A DNA stretch of 64,000 nucleotides from assembly GCA_002813895.1 (NCBI GenBank), contig CP024912.1:124001-188000 (forward strand), in the 5' to 3' direction. Origin of the DNA: Cyanobacterium sp. HL-69 (GTDB taxonomy: Bacteria > Cyanobacteriota > Cyanobacteriia > Cyanobacteriales > Cyanobacteriaceae). Shown one piece after another: positions 56,054 through 63,841 of this stretch; within the stretch, counting starts at the first letter, position 1, and each line of letters starts with the position of its first letter. Under the pieces are notes generated by a model, which saw only the letters and a list, made by a program, of their open reading frames with translations, was not told where the DNA came from and did no database searches. The translations under genes and the position numbers were made by a program.

Positions 56054-56271
56054 CCCCCTAAATTAAAGAAAAACTCAAATTAAAAGGGAGTTCAGTGCCT
56101 AAGTGCTGGACTTCCTATTTTTATGACTGTAACCCCCTAAAAAGTTAAGAGTTGAAACTTATTGATACAAGATATACATTCTCATAACATATCAAACACG
56201 ATTTAACCCGCCCGAATGTCATGGTGTAGAAAGTCAGAAGACTAAACAGAATAATATATTTTGAAGTAACA

Positions 56272-56763
56272 ATGATGAAAAATAACGCACCAAAGATTAA
56301 AAAACCCCTTGATCCTAACGAAGTTAGGACACAACCCGTTTCACTAGCTGATGCTGAAACAGTGAAGTTGTACGAAGAGCGCATGATTGCCGATAAAGAA
56401 CGCATCAAAACAGGGGAGGTGGTCATTGATAAGCACACGGAATCAGAAACTGCCCGTGTTTCCATGCCCATTGAAAAGGAGCATATTGTGATTGAAAGGG
56501 TTCCTATGAATGGCGACACGGTTGCTACGGATAATGTTGATGCCTTTCATGATGATGATACTGTTCCCATGGAAGTTTATGAAGATACCCCAGATATTCG
56601 TAAAGAAGTTTTTGTTCATGAGGAAGTCACCATCGGAAAAGAGGTGAACCAAGAAACCATTAACGCCGAAGAAAATCTACGTCGGGAAGAACTAGATGTG
56701 GATACTCAGGGAAATCCTGCTATTGACAACCGTTCTAATCGCGCTGAAAACCGCCCCATTTAA
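56272..56763 (+). CDS. DUF2382 (YsnF/AvaK-type) protein
   Basis: A 163-residue protein that is little more than a DUF2382 domain: VKLYEERMIADKERIKTGEVVIDKHTE through VHEEVTIGKEVNQETINAEENLRREELDV. Its C-terminal 60 residues are nearly the same as those of the preceding gene, and the DNA is visibly similar from about 56600 to 56720. It therefore looks like a tandem partial duplication lacking the YflT and glycine-zipper parts. Acidic, presumably soluble. Function unknown beyond its stress association. Confidence 0.87.
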   Translation: MMKNNAPKIKKPLDPNEVRTQPVSLADAETVKLYEERMIADKERIKTGEVVIDKHTESETARVSMPIEKEHIVIERVPMNGDTVATDNVDAFHDDDTVPMEVYEDTPDIRKEVFVHEEVTIGKEVNQETINAEENLRREELDVDTQGNPAIDNRSNRAENRPI

Positions 56764-56852
56764 AGACTTTCCCACTGACTGCATTATCATTTTTATTTTG
56801 CAATCAGTATGGCTCAGCACTTCGCCCATCATGAAATTAAGGAGATTTATCC

Positions 56853-57389
56853 ATGGAAACAATCAATATCGGACTGACAGATAAACAACGTCAAGGGGTG
56901 ATCAATTTGCTCAATCAAAGTTTGGCAGACACCTATGTACTGTTGGTGAAAACGAAAAAATATCATTGGGATATTGTGGGACCGCAGTTTATGACTCTGC
57001 ATAAGCTATGGCACGCTCATTACGAAGCTCTCACTATCAATGTAGATGTTATTGCCGAACGCATCAGAACCTTGGCAGGGTATCCCGTAGGAACCATGAA
57101 AGGATTTCTCAAAATTTGTTCTCTCAAAGAGCATCCTGGTGATGTCCCTAGTGCGACGGAGATGGTATCGCAACTGCTAGAAGACCATGAAAAGGTTGTG
57201 CGAAATTTGCGTGAACAGGTTAAGAAATGTAGCAAGGAGTTTAAGGATGAAGGAACTGCTGATTTTCTCACTGGGTTGATGGAGCAACATGAGGAAATAG
57301 CTTGGATGTTACGTTCTTTTATTGAGGGAGAAGCTCTCCAAGGGAATGGCTTGAAACCAAAGGGAGACAAAAAGGTGGTAGGGGTTTAG
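56853..57389 (+). CDS. dps: Dps family DNA-protecting ferritin
   Basis: Dodecameric miniferritin that oxidises and stores iron and protects DNA. The 178-residue protein carries the ferroxidase motif KYHWDIVGPQFMTLHKLWHAHYEALTINVDVIAERI, with inter-subunit ligands His, Asp and Glu intact, and LEDHEKVVRNLREQ and MEQHEEIAWMLRSFIEG helices. AAGGAG before the ATG. Placed among stress genes. Confidence 0.95.
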   Translation: METINIGLTDKQRQGVINLLNQSLADTYVLLVKTKKYHWDIVGPQFMTLHKLWHAHYEALTINVDVIAERIRTLAGYPVGTMKGFLKICSLKEHPGDVPSATEMVSQLLEDHEKVVRNLREQVKKCSKEFKDEGTADFLTGLMEQHEEIAWMLRSFIEGEALQGNGLKPKGDKKVVGV

Positions 57390-57455
57390 CAAATCGTTTG
57401 TCTTGAAGGAGTTTCGGTAAATATTAAACCACGAAATTATGGAGGGAAATAATTC

Positions 57456-57755
57456 ATGATATTAACTGTCCATTTATTGGCAATGCTCAGAACAAGAATT
57501 GTTGAACTTGATCGAAAACTAGCTTTACGCCATGGCGATCGCTACGACAAAATCAAGCATCAATTGGACGAGGCAAAAAAGTGGTATCAAACCACAAAAT
57601 CGGAAGCCCAAAGCAGTAACACCATCCCCCTGGAGCAAAAGCAGGAGGAAACAACGGATCAATTTGCCAAAGCTGGATCAGGTGCTGCCCGTCAAGAAGA
57701 TGTTATCAAGCAGAAGTTAAAAAAACTTTTGAACAATCGAATCAAGGCTAAATAA
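57456..57755 (+). CDS. Small helical, charged protein of unknown function
   Basis: A 99-residue hydrophilic protein with GGAGGG before its ATG at 57456. The first 50 residues form a likely long helix (LLAMLRTRIVELDRKLALRHGDRYDKIKHQLDEAKKWYQTT). The middle is Gln/Ser/Glu-rich and the end is basic (KQKLKKLLNNRIKAK). It lies 66 bp after dps on the same strand. No family recognised; context suggests a stress role. Confidence 0.75.
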   Translation: MILTVHLLAMLRTRIVELDRKLALRHGDRYDKIKHQLDEAKKWYQTTKSEAQSSNTIPLEQKQEETTDQFAKAGSGAARQEDVIKQKLKKLLNNRIKAK

Positions 57756-57807
57756 CAATTTATCTATTTCTTTTCTTATTCATTTAATAAAATTTACATT
57801 AAAAACC

Positions 57808-57990
57808 ATGAAATTACTATATATCGTTCTCGGCATTCTGCTTCCCCCTGTGGCTGTTTTCCTAAAGTTTGGGGTTGGCTCAACACTATTCATCAATATT
57901 GGGCTAACCATACTCGGTTGGATTCCAGGCAGTATTCATGCAGTATGGGCGATCGCAAAAGAAGACCAAGAACTGAACGGAACTGTTTAA
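57808..57990 (+). CDS. Pmp3/YqaE-family membrane peptide
   Basis: A 60-residue two-span membrane peptide. The pattern VLGILLPPVAVFLKFGVGSTLFINIGLTILGWIPGSIHAVWAIAK is the Pmp3/YqaE signature. Family members are induced by salt and cold and affect membrane potential. Third small gene of the stress block, 52 bp after the previous stop. Confidence 0.93.
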   Translation: MKLLYIVLGILLPPVAVFLKFGVGSTLFINIGLTILGWIPGSIHAVWAIAKEDQELNGTV

Positions 57991-58094
57991 AAAGAAGCAG
58001 TTAATCCATCTAAAAGCTCTAATGGGTGAGCGCTTAACATCAAAATTGCTCAAGCAAAACTCATTGTTACCACGTCGTTTATTGGATTAAAAAT

Positions 58095-58496
58095 ATGAAT
58101 AATATCATCGGATATCTAGTTACTACTTTAGCAACAGCATTAGGTTTACTGATCGTTGATTTAGTTGTGCCAGGGGTAAACATTGCCAACTTTCCTAGCG
58201 CATTAGTGGCAGGGGTTGTCATCGGATTCGTCAATTCTGTCATTCGACCAGTGCTTTCTACCCTATCACTACCCATTAATTTTGTGACCCTAGGGCTATT
58301 TTCCTTAGTCGTCAACGGCTTTTGTTTTTGGTTAGCCTCTTTATTTGCCCCCGGTTTTATGGTAAGTGGTTTATTGGCATTCATCCTAGGGCCAGTTATC
58401 TTATCATTTGCTAGTACCTTCTTAAATACTTATTTTGCGGAAAAGAATATTGGTCAATTCTCTTCTTCACCCACCATTGAAAACTCCCCCCATTAA
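58095..58496 (+). CDS. Phage holin-4 superfamily (YvlD-like) membrane protein
   Basis: A 133-residue protein with four membrane segments (about 5-27, 33-54, 62-84 and 92-116). IGFVNSVIRPVLSTLSLPINFVTLGLFSLVVNGFCFWLAS is characteristic of the family once named for holins (YvlD/PF04020). In bacteria these are chromosomal envelope-stress proteins, so it does not imply a prophage. It closes the stress block. Confidence 0.9.
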   Translation: MNNIIGYLVTTLATALGLLIVDLVVPGVNIANFPSALVAGVVIGFVNSVIRPVLSTLSLPINFVTLGLFSLVVNGFCFWLASLFAPGFMVSGLLAFILGPVILSFASTFLNTYFAEKNIGQFSSSPTIENSPH

Positions 58497-58705
58497 ATTT
58501 TCCTGATTTCCTATGGTTGAGTTAAGAGCCTTTACAAAAGGAAAGTCCTTTCCTAAAGTAGTATATGTATAATCTTAGCTTTACCAAAGTTTTGAGGGTA
58601 TATTCCATCATGAAGACATTTATTGCGATGCCCTCATCAATGGCTTGAAACCCAAATTTTTGGTAAAAGATGGTTTCTTTATCTTATCAATTTATCAAAA
58701 AAAAT

Positions 58706-59054
58706 ATGGCGATCGCAACTTTGATCAAAAGTATCCAAGACATTATGCGCAAAGATGTGGGGGTTGACGGCGACGCGCAGCGCATTAGTCAATTAGTATG
58801 GATGCTATTTTTAAAAATATTTGATGATAAAGAACAAGAATGGGAATTTACCATAGACCATTACCAATCCCCATTACCAGAGCGTTTTCGTTGGTCATCT
58901 TGGGCAAAAAATGACGAAGGCATCACAGGTGATGAGTTAATCGATTTTGTCAATAACGAGTTATTTCCTACCCTCAAAGCATTGGCCACCGCTTCGGGAG
59001 TTTCTGAGCAGGGCCGGGTAATCGGTTCGGTGTTTGAAGATGCCTATAACTATA
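58706..59054 (+). pseudogene. hsdM: hsdM 5' fragment (interrupted)
   Basis: N-terminal part (about 116 residues) of a type I restriction-modification methyltransferase. IQDIMRKDVGVDGDAQRISQLVWMLFLKIFDDKEQEWE and RFRWSSWAKNDEGITGDELIDFVNNELFPTLK belong to the HsdM N-terminal helical domain. The ATG at 58706 (MAIATLIKS) is preferred over the frame's opening at 58670. Coding sequence stops matching at GSVFEDAYNY, where an IS element begins; its product would end in about 80 IS-derived residues. Confidence 0.92.
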
Positions 59055-59070
59055 GAACCCATTTGGTATC

Positions 59071-59640
59071 TCAGGAAGCAGTGAGTCTTTTTAAAAGTAA
59101 TCGAATAAAACATAAGTTAACTTTTTGGGTGGAGTTGAATAAGGTTCTTTCAAAGTTTTTGACCAAATTTTTACATCTTTCCATCCAAGCATTAGATCTT
59201 TCAATGATCCATCTTGCTTTGACTACCACAAATCCTTTTTTTCCTTCTGATTTTTTTTGTTCAGAAGAGATTTTGCCTGATTTTTCCATACGAATTTTCT
59301 TTCCAATTTGTGGATAAACTTTTTCTAATTCCCTCATGATAAAATCAGGATGATAACCCGAATCCACGAGGATCGTAATTTTATGAACATTCATGGGTTT
59401 GGCACGAAAATAATCTATGTTCTCACTCAACATCATGATTAATCCTCGATCATCGGAAACACTTGCCTTTGTGCAACAAGTGAAAAAAGGAAATCCCAGA
59501 CTATCCACTGCTAAATGTCTTTTAATACCATTGGTGAGTTTATACCTACAAAATCCTTTACTCTCTACTCCTGCACTACAAGTATTTTGTACTGCTTGAG
59601 AATCAATGATTATTAATCGAGTCCAAGTGGATTTTTTTTT
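59071..59640 (-). CDS. IS5-family transposase, ORF B (catalytic part)
   Basis: Read in the frame entered by -1 slippage on the A9 run at 59640-59632; about 189 residues. DDE elements seen: Asp in LIIIDSQAVQN, Asp in ILVDSGYHPDF, and Glu in RWIIERSNAW. An internal Met could start at 59508, but that would lose the first Asp, so the fused product is the likely active form. It ends 16 bases from the IS end. Confidence 0.9.
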   Translation of the reverse strand, partial: KKKSTWTRLIIIDSQAVQNTCSAGVESKGFCRYKLTNGIKRHLAVDSLGFPFFTCCTKASVSDDRGLIMMLSENIDYFRAKPMNVHKITILVDSGYHPDFIMRELEKVYPQIGKKIRMEKSGKISSEQKKSEGKKGFVVVKARWIIERSNAWMERCKNLVKNFERTLFNSTQKVNLCFIRLLLKRLTAS

Positions 59641-59909
59641 ACTTTTTCCCTTAGTTGCTTATGAAGCTCACACATCACCATTTCAAAGATACCCTCTTTT
59701 TTCCAGTTTTTATAATGCCAGTAAACTGTAGAATAAGGCGGTAAATCCTTGGGTAAATCAGACCAATTACAGCCATTTTTGAGTTGATAAAAAATACCAT
59801 CCCAAATTTGTCTTTTAGACCACTTTGGTGGACAAGTTCGTTTCTTTTTTGGTAACAGAGGTTTGATTACTTCCCATTCTTCATCACTTAGACTGCTAGA
59901 ATATGCCAT
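59613..59909 (-). CDS. IS5-family transposase, ORF A (N-terminal part)
   Basis: A 98-residue DUF4096-type N-terminal domain: SLSDEEWEVIKPLLPKKKR, WDGIFYQLKNGCNWSDLPKDLPPYSTVYWHYKNWKKEG. The frame ends shortly after a run of nine A on the coding strand (GTAAAAAAAAATCC), where a -1 shift would join it to ORF B. Confidence 0.9.
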   Translation of the reverse strand: MAYSSSLSDEEWEVIKPLLPKKKRTCPPKWSKRQIWDGIFYQLKNGCNWSDLPKDLPPYSTVYWHYKNWKKEGIFEMVMCELHKQLREKVKKNPLGLD

Positions 59910-59964
59910 CCTTCTATTTCTCTATGTTTTCATCTCAATATTCTACTAGATACCAAATGGGTTC

Positions 59965-61065
59965 TATATGAAATCGGGTACTTTATTACGTCAAGTCATC
60001 AACACCATCCAAGAAGACTTAGATTTTAACTCCTCAGACGATCGCCACTTATTCAATGACATCTACGAAAAAATCCTTGCGGACTTACAATCAGCGGGGA
60101 ATGCAGGGGAATATTACACCCCCCGTGCTGTGACTCGATTTATGGTGGATATTCTTAACCCTCAGTTGGGGGAAACAATTCTCGATCCTGCCTGTGGTAC
60201 TGGTGGTTTCTTGACCTGCACCATCGATCATTTACAAAAACAAGTCAAAAACCCCGATGATCAAAAAACCATCGAAAATACCATCCAAGGGGTAGAGAAA
60301 AAACCCTTACCCCATATGTTGGCAATGACCAATATCATGTTGCATGGTATTGATATACCTACCAAAATTCGCCACGATAACACCCTCTCTCGTCCTCTCA
60401 GGGATTATACAACCGAAGATAAGGTGGATATCATCCTCACTAATCCGCCCTTTGGAGGGGTAGAAGAAGACGGCATCGAGAACAATTTTCCCAAGAAATA
60501 CCAAACCAGAGAAACCGCCGATTTATTTATGGCGTTGATTATGCACCTATTAAAAAAAGATACGGGGCGAGGTGCGATCGTTTTGCCAGACGGGTTTTTA
60601 TTTGGGGAAGGGGTGAAAACAGCTATCAAACAAGAACTTTTAACCAATTTTAATCTCCATACCATCATCCGTTTACCCAAGGGGGTATTTAGTCCTTATA
60701 CCAGCATTTCTACCAACATTTTATTTTTTGATCGCACCCAACCCACCGAAAAAATTTGGTTTTTTGAACATCCCTATCCTCAAGGTTATAAATCCTATTC
60801 TCGCTCAAAACCCCTGACCATTAAAGAATTTGACAGGGAAAAGGCATGGTGGCAGAAACGGGAAGAAAACGAATTTGCTTGGGCGGTATCTGTGGAGGAA
60901 ATTATCGCTAAAAATTATAATCTTGATTCTAAAAATCCTTATCAAGAGTCTATTAATCATGGTAAACCCGAAGATTTGATGGAAGAATTTACCCAGTTAT
61001 CCCAACAGGTTAAAAAAATTCAGGATGAGTTAAAAACAGAATTAACAGAATCTTTAAAAAATTAA
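59965..61065 (+). pseudogene. hsdM: hsdM 3' fragment with methyltransferase motifs
   Basis: About 365 residues resuming exactly where the 5' fragment stops (MKSGTLLRQVINTIQED). SAM motif DPACGTGGFL and catalytic NPPFGGVEED are intact, as is PDGFLFGEGVKTAIKQELL. An ATG happens to lie at the junction (59968), so this piece could be translated alone. It would lack the N-terminal domain needed for HsdS contact and target recognition. Together with the 5' part the gene would encode about 480 residues. Confidence 0.92.
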
Positions 61066-61228
61066 AATTTATTATATTTGATCCCCCCTAATCCCCTTAT
61101 TACACAGGTTTTTTTCATTCTCAAAATTTGGTTTAATTGAAAAGTATAATTGATAAAAAATCTAGCTATTTTTACTGATTAAAAAATCAATTTTTATGAA
61201 AAACCATGATATTTTTCAAGCAAATTCA

Positions 61229-61276
61229 GTTCAATTTATTGAACGGTATCTATTAGACGTGTAATTCATTACACGT
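61229..61276. repeat. REP-like palindrome pair, A then B
   Basis: Palindrome A, GTTCAATTTATTGAAC (61229-61244), then B, ACGTGTAATTCATTACACGT (61257-61276); centres 30 bp apart. Both share the core AAT-NN-ATT. The order is reversed relative to the copies at 63240 and 63780. Confidence 0.85.
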
Positions 61277-61304
61277 TGAGATAATGGTTATGAATCCTCA
61301 TCTC

Positions 61305-61354
61305 GCTTTGCAATAAATTGACAAAGCTAACAGTTTTAGTTCAATGAATTGAAC
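61305..61354. repeat. REP-like palindrome pair, degenerate B then A
   Basis: A decayed B-type dyad, GCTTTG...CAAAGC around CAATAAATTG (61305-61327), then A, GTTCAATGAATTGAAC (61339-61354); centres 31 bp apart. It faces the preceding pair, making an inverted double unit. Confidence 0.75.
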
Positions 61355-61473
61355 TTACGAAATACAATTTTACCCCGACTTTGAAAAACCTTGTTTACTA
61401 AAGGGGGGAAAAGACAATGGGTGAAGGTCTGGTATAGTTACAGAATCAATCGTTATGGGGTACAAAAATTTCT

Positions 61474-63192
61474 ATGACAATCTCTAAAAGTAAAACTGCC
61501 ACGATCAAACTTTTAGATCAATATTTTACTACCGCTTTTTCTGCACCCGAAGGGATACCCAAGTTACGGGAGTTGATTCTTTCTTTGGCAATGCGAGGGC
61601 AACTTGTACCCCAAAACCCTGATGATATACCTGCACGGGATTTGTTAAAGGACATTGAAACGGAAAAACAACGGTTAATTGATGAGAAAAAGCTCAAAAA
61701 ATCAAAACCCCTCCCAGAAATTACCGCTGATGAAATTCCCTATGATATTCCTGATAGTTGGCAGTGGGTGAGACTGGGAGATATTTTTCAACTAAAAAGT
61801 GGGTATTCTTTTTCCAAACAAGATGAGATTGAAACTGGAGATTTTATATATTTAAAAGTAGGAGAAATGAACTTAGTTGAAAATGAGATTTATATTAAAA
61901 CATCGTCAATTTATTTAAAGGAATCAGAAAAAGTCTTAAGTTCATTAATTCCAGCTAACAGTATCATATTTCCAAAAAGAGGAGGGGCTATTGCAACAAA
62001 TAAAAAACGTTTAGTAACTCAGCCTATTTGCGTTGATACAAATATCATGTCAATGATTTGTCCTCGTCTAATAGATTTACAATTTGCTTATCATTGGATT
62101 TTGTCAATAGATCTTGCTAGATTAAATTCAGGAACAAGTGTTCCACAAATCAATAATAAAGATCTCAATCCACTACTATTCCCCTTACCTCCATTAGAAG
62201 AACAAGAGAGAATAGTAGAGAAAATAGAGACATTGATGGAAAAGTGCGATCGCCTCGAAAAACTCCATCAAGAAAAAGAAGCAAAAAGATTAAAAATCCA
62301 AATAGCAGTAGGTGACAAACTCTTAAAGGCAACTGATAAAAAGGGTTTTGATGATGCTTGGCAATTTATGCGAGACAACTTCGAGACAATTTACAGCGTC
62401 AAAGAAAACGTTAAACAATTACGGCAAATCATTCTACAATTAGCCGTCATGGGTAAATTAGCGCCCCAAGATGACAATGATAAACCCGCCCAACAATTAT
62501 TAAAAGACATTGAAGCCGAAAAGCAACAGTTAATCAAGGAAGGAAAGATTAAAAAGCAAAAACCCTTACCAGAAATTACTCCTGATGAAATTCCCTATGA
62601 TATTCCCGATAGTTGGGAGTGGGTGAGATTAGGTGATTCTATGCTCAAAGTTACTGATGGTACTCATAAGTCACCCATTAATATTCAAAAAGGTGATTTT
62701 TTATATATTTCAGCAAAAAACATTAAAAATGAGGGAATATCATTAGATAATGTGACATACGTTACCAAAGAAATTCATGAAACAATTTATTCCCGATGTA
62801 ATCCAGAATTTGGAGATATTTTATATATAAAAGATGGTGCAACTACTGGGATAGCGACTATAAATAATTTAAAAGAGCAATTTTCAATGTTGTCTAGTGT
62901 CGCATTAATTAAACAGCCGAGACAAATTTATAATAAGTTTTTATTACTTAGTTTAAAGTCACCTTTTTTTTATAAAGAAATACGAGCAGATATGTCAGGA
63001 GTCGCTATTACTCGTGTGACATTAAAAAAAATAAAAGCTTTCATTGTTCCTTTACCACCATTAGAAGAACAAAGGAGAATAGTAGAAAAAGTAGATAAAA
63101 TGATGAAACTATGTGATGAATTAGAGGAAAAAATAACCAACCAAACAGAAAAACAAACCAGCCTTTTAAACGCCCTTATTGCTCAAATTTAA
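61474..63192 (+). CDS. hsdS: Type I restriction-modification specificity subunit
   Basis: A 572-residue protein that sets the DNA sequence read by a type I enzyme. Two target-recognition domains (about 105-250 and 390-535) each end in a conserved coiled-coil segment: FPLPPLEEQERIVEKIETLMEKCDRLE and VPLPPLEEQRRIVEKVDKMMKLCDELE. Each is preceded by a repeated lead-in, EIPYDIPDSWQWVRLGD and EIPYDIPDSWEWVRLGD, 285 codons apart with nearly identical DNA (61732 and 62587). The frame is intact although hsdM is disrupted. hsdR is not in the window. Confidence 0.94.
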   Translation: MTISKSKTATIKLLDQYFTTAFSAPEGIPKLRELILSLAMRGQLVPQNPDDIPARDLLKDIETEKQRLIDEKKLKKSKPLPEITADEIPYDIPDSWQWVRLGDIFQLKSGYSFSKQDEIETGDFIYLKVGEMNLVENEIYIKTSSIYLKESEKVLSSLIPANSIIFPKRGGAIATNKKRLVTQPICVDTNIMSMICPRLIDLQFAYHWILSIDLARLNSGTSVPQINNKDLNPLLFPLPPLEEQERIVEKIETLMEKCDRLEKLHQEKEAKRLKIQIAVGDKLLKATDKKGFDDAWQFMRDNFETIYSVKENVKQLRQIILQLAVMGKLAPQDDNDKPAQQLLKDIEAEKQQLIKEGKIKKQKPLPEITPDEIPYDIPDSWEWVRLGDSMLKVTDGTHKSPINIQKGDFLYISAKNIKNEGISLDNVTYVTKEIHETIYSRCNPEFGDILYIKDGATTGIATINNLKEQFSMLSSVALIKQPRQIYNKFLLLSLKSPFFYKEIRADMSGVAITRVTLKKIKAFIVPLPPLEEQRRIVEKVDKMMKLCDELEEKITNQTEKQTSLLNALIAQI

Positions 63193-63239
63193 GGTTAATT
63201 TTTGTTTTATTAAGAAGGTTTAAGGGTGATTTTATCCCA

Positions 63240-63288
63240 CCGTGTAATAAATTACACGGCTAATAGAATTACGTTCAATGAATTGAAC
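63240..63288. repeat. REP-like palindrome pair, B then A
   Basis: B, CCGTGTAATAAATTACACGG (63240-63259), then A, GTTCAATGAATTGAAC (63273-63288); perfect or near-perfect dyads, centres 31 bp apart. The intervening sequence CTAATAGAATTAC closely resembles that of the 63780 copy. Confidence 0.9.
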
Positions 63289-63313
63289 TAAGATGTTATT
63301 TTTTAAGGTTAAG

Positions 63314-63757
63314 TTTATTGTATGGCGATATTAGGAGATAATCATTTAATATTTGCATGGGGTTAAGGGCGCTGGTTTTTACGATGATTAATGATGAAAA
63401 AGTTTAATTTATTAAACGAAATTGCGGTAGCCGTGAAATTTATTGCATGGGGATATTAGGAGATAATCATTTAATATTTGTATGGGGTTAAGGGCGCTGG
63501 TTTTTAGGATGATTAATGATGAGCAAGTTTAATTTATTAAACGAAATTGCGATAGCCGTGAAATTTATTGCACGGCGATATTAAGGGTTAATCATTTAAT
63601 ATTTGTATGGGGTTAAGGGCGCTGGTTTTTAGGATGATTAATGATGAGCAAGTTTAATTTATTAAACGAAATTGCGGTAGCCGTGAAATTTATTGTACGG
63701 CGATATTAAGGGATAATCATTTAATATTTGTATGGGGTTAAGGGCGCTGGGTTTTTT
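63314..63757. repeat. 125-bp tandem repeat, about 3.5 copies
   Basis: The word TTAAGGGCGCTGG recurs at 63363, 63488, 63613 and 63738, exactly 125 bp apart, and surrounding sequence aligns with few changes. Each unit contains GTTTAATTTATTAAAC (63402, 63527, 63652) followed, 31 bp centre to centre, by a CCGTGAAATTTATTGCACGG-type dyad (63431, 63556, 63681). These are diverged A and B palindromes in A-B order. Confidence 0.93.
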
Positions 63758-63779
63758 ACAGTTTTATAGCATTTTCCCA

Positions 63780-63828
63780 CCGTGTAATGAATTACACGGC
63801 TAATAAGATTACGTTCAATGAATTGAAC
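63780..63828. repeat. REP-like palindrome pair, B then A, beside the transposase
   Basis: B, CCGTGTAATGAATTACACGG (63780-63799), and A, GTTCAATGAATTGAAC (63813-63828), both perfect dyads apart from the central two bases, centres 31 bp apart. It ends 13 bases from the stop codon of the Y1 transposase gene. Confidence 0.9.
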
Positions 63829-63841
63829 TAAGATATTATTC

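Larger units (their letters stand above)
59055..59964 (-). mobile_element. IS5-family (IS427-like) insertion sequence
   Basis: An intact 910-bp element inside hsdM. Ends are inverted repeats: GAACCCATTTGGTATCT at 59055-59071 and its complement at 59948-59964. They are flanked by TATA on both sides (59051-59054 and 59965-59968), taken as the target duplication, since removing one TATA with the element restores the hsdM frame (Asn-Tyr-Met-Lys). If the outer A/T is counted as part of the repeat, the duplication would be 2 bp. One transposase, split by a -1 frameshift, fills it. Confidence 0.93.
61066..61473. other. hsdM-hsdS gap containing two facing palindrome pairs
   Basis: hsdM and hsdS usually overlap or abut. 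Here they are 408 bp apart. The gap holds a TAATCCCCTTA-type fragment near 61088 and two palindrome pairs (61229-61276 and 61305-61354). No gene is seen. The pairs match sequences downstream of hsdS. Confidence 0.8.
63193..63841. other. Repeat-filled region downstream of hsdS
   Basis: About 650 bp with no credible gene. It consists of a palindrome pair (63240-63288), a 125-bp tandem array (63314-63757) carrying degenerate versions of the same palindromes, and another pair (63780-63828), just before a Y1 transposase gene. Confidence 0.85.

Noticed and set aside
58095-58496. Holin-family gene as evidence of a prophage
   Set aside because: The family is widespread as chromosomal YvlD-like proteins, and no phage structural, lysis or integrase genes are present.
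59417-59599. Plus-strand frame inside the insertion sequence
   Set aside because: It is antisense to transposase ORF B and has no independent support.
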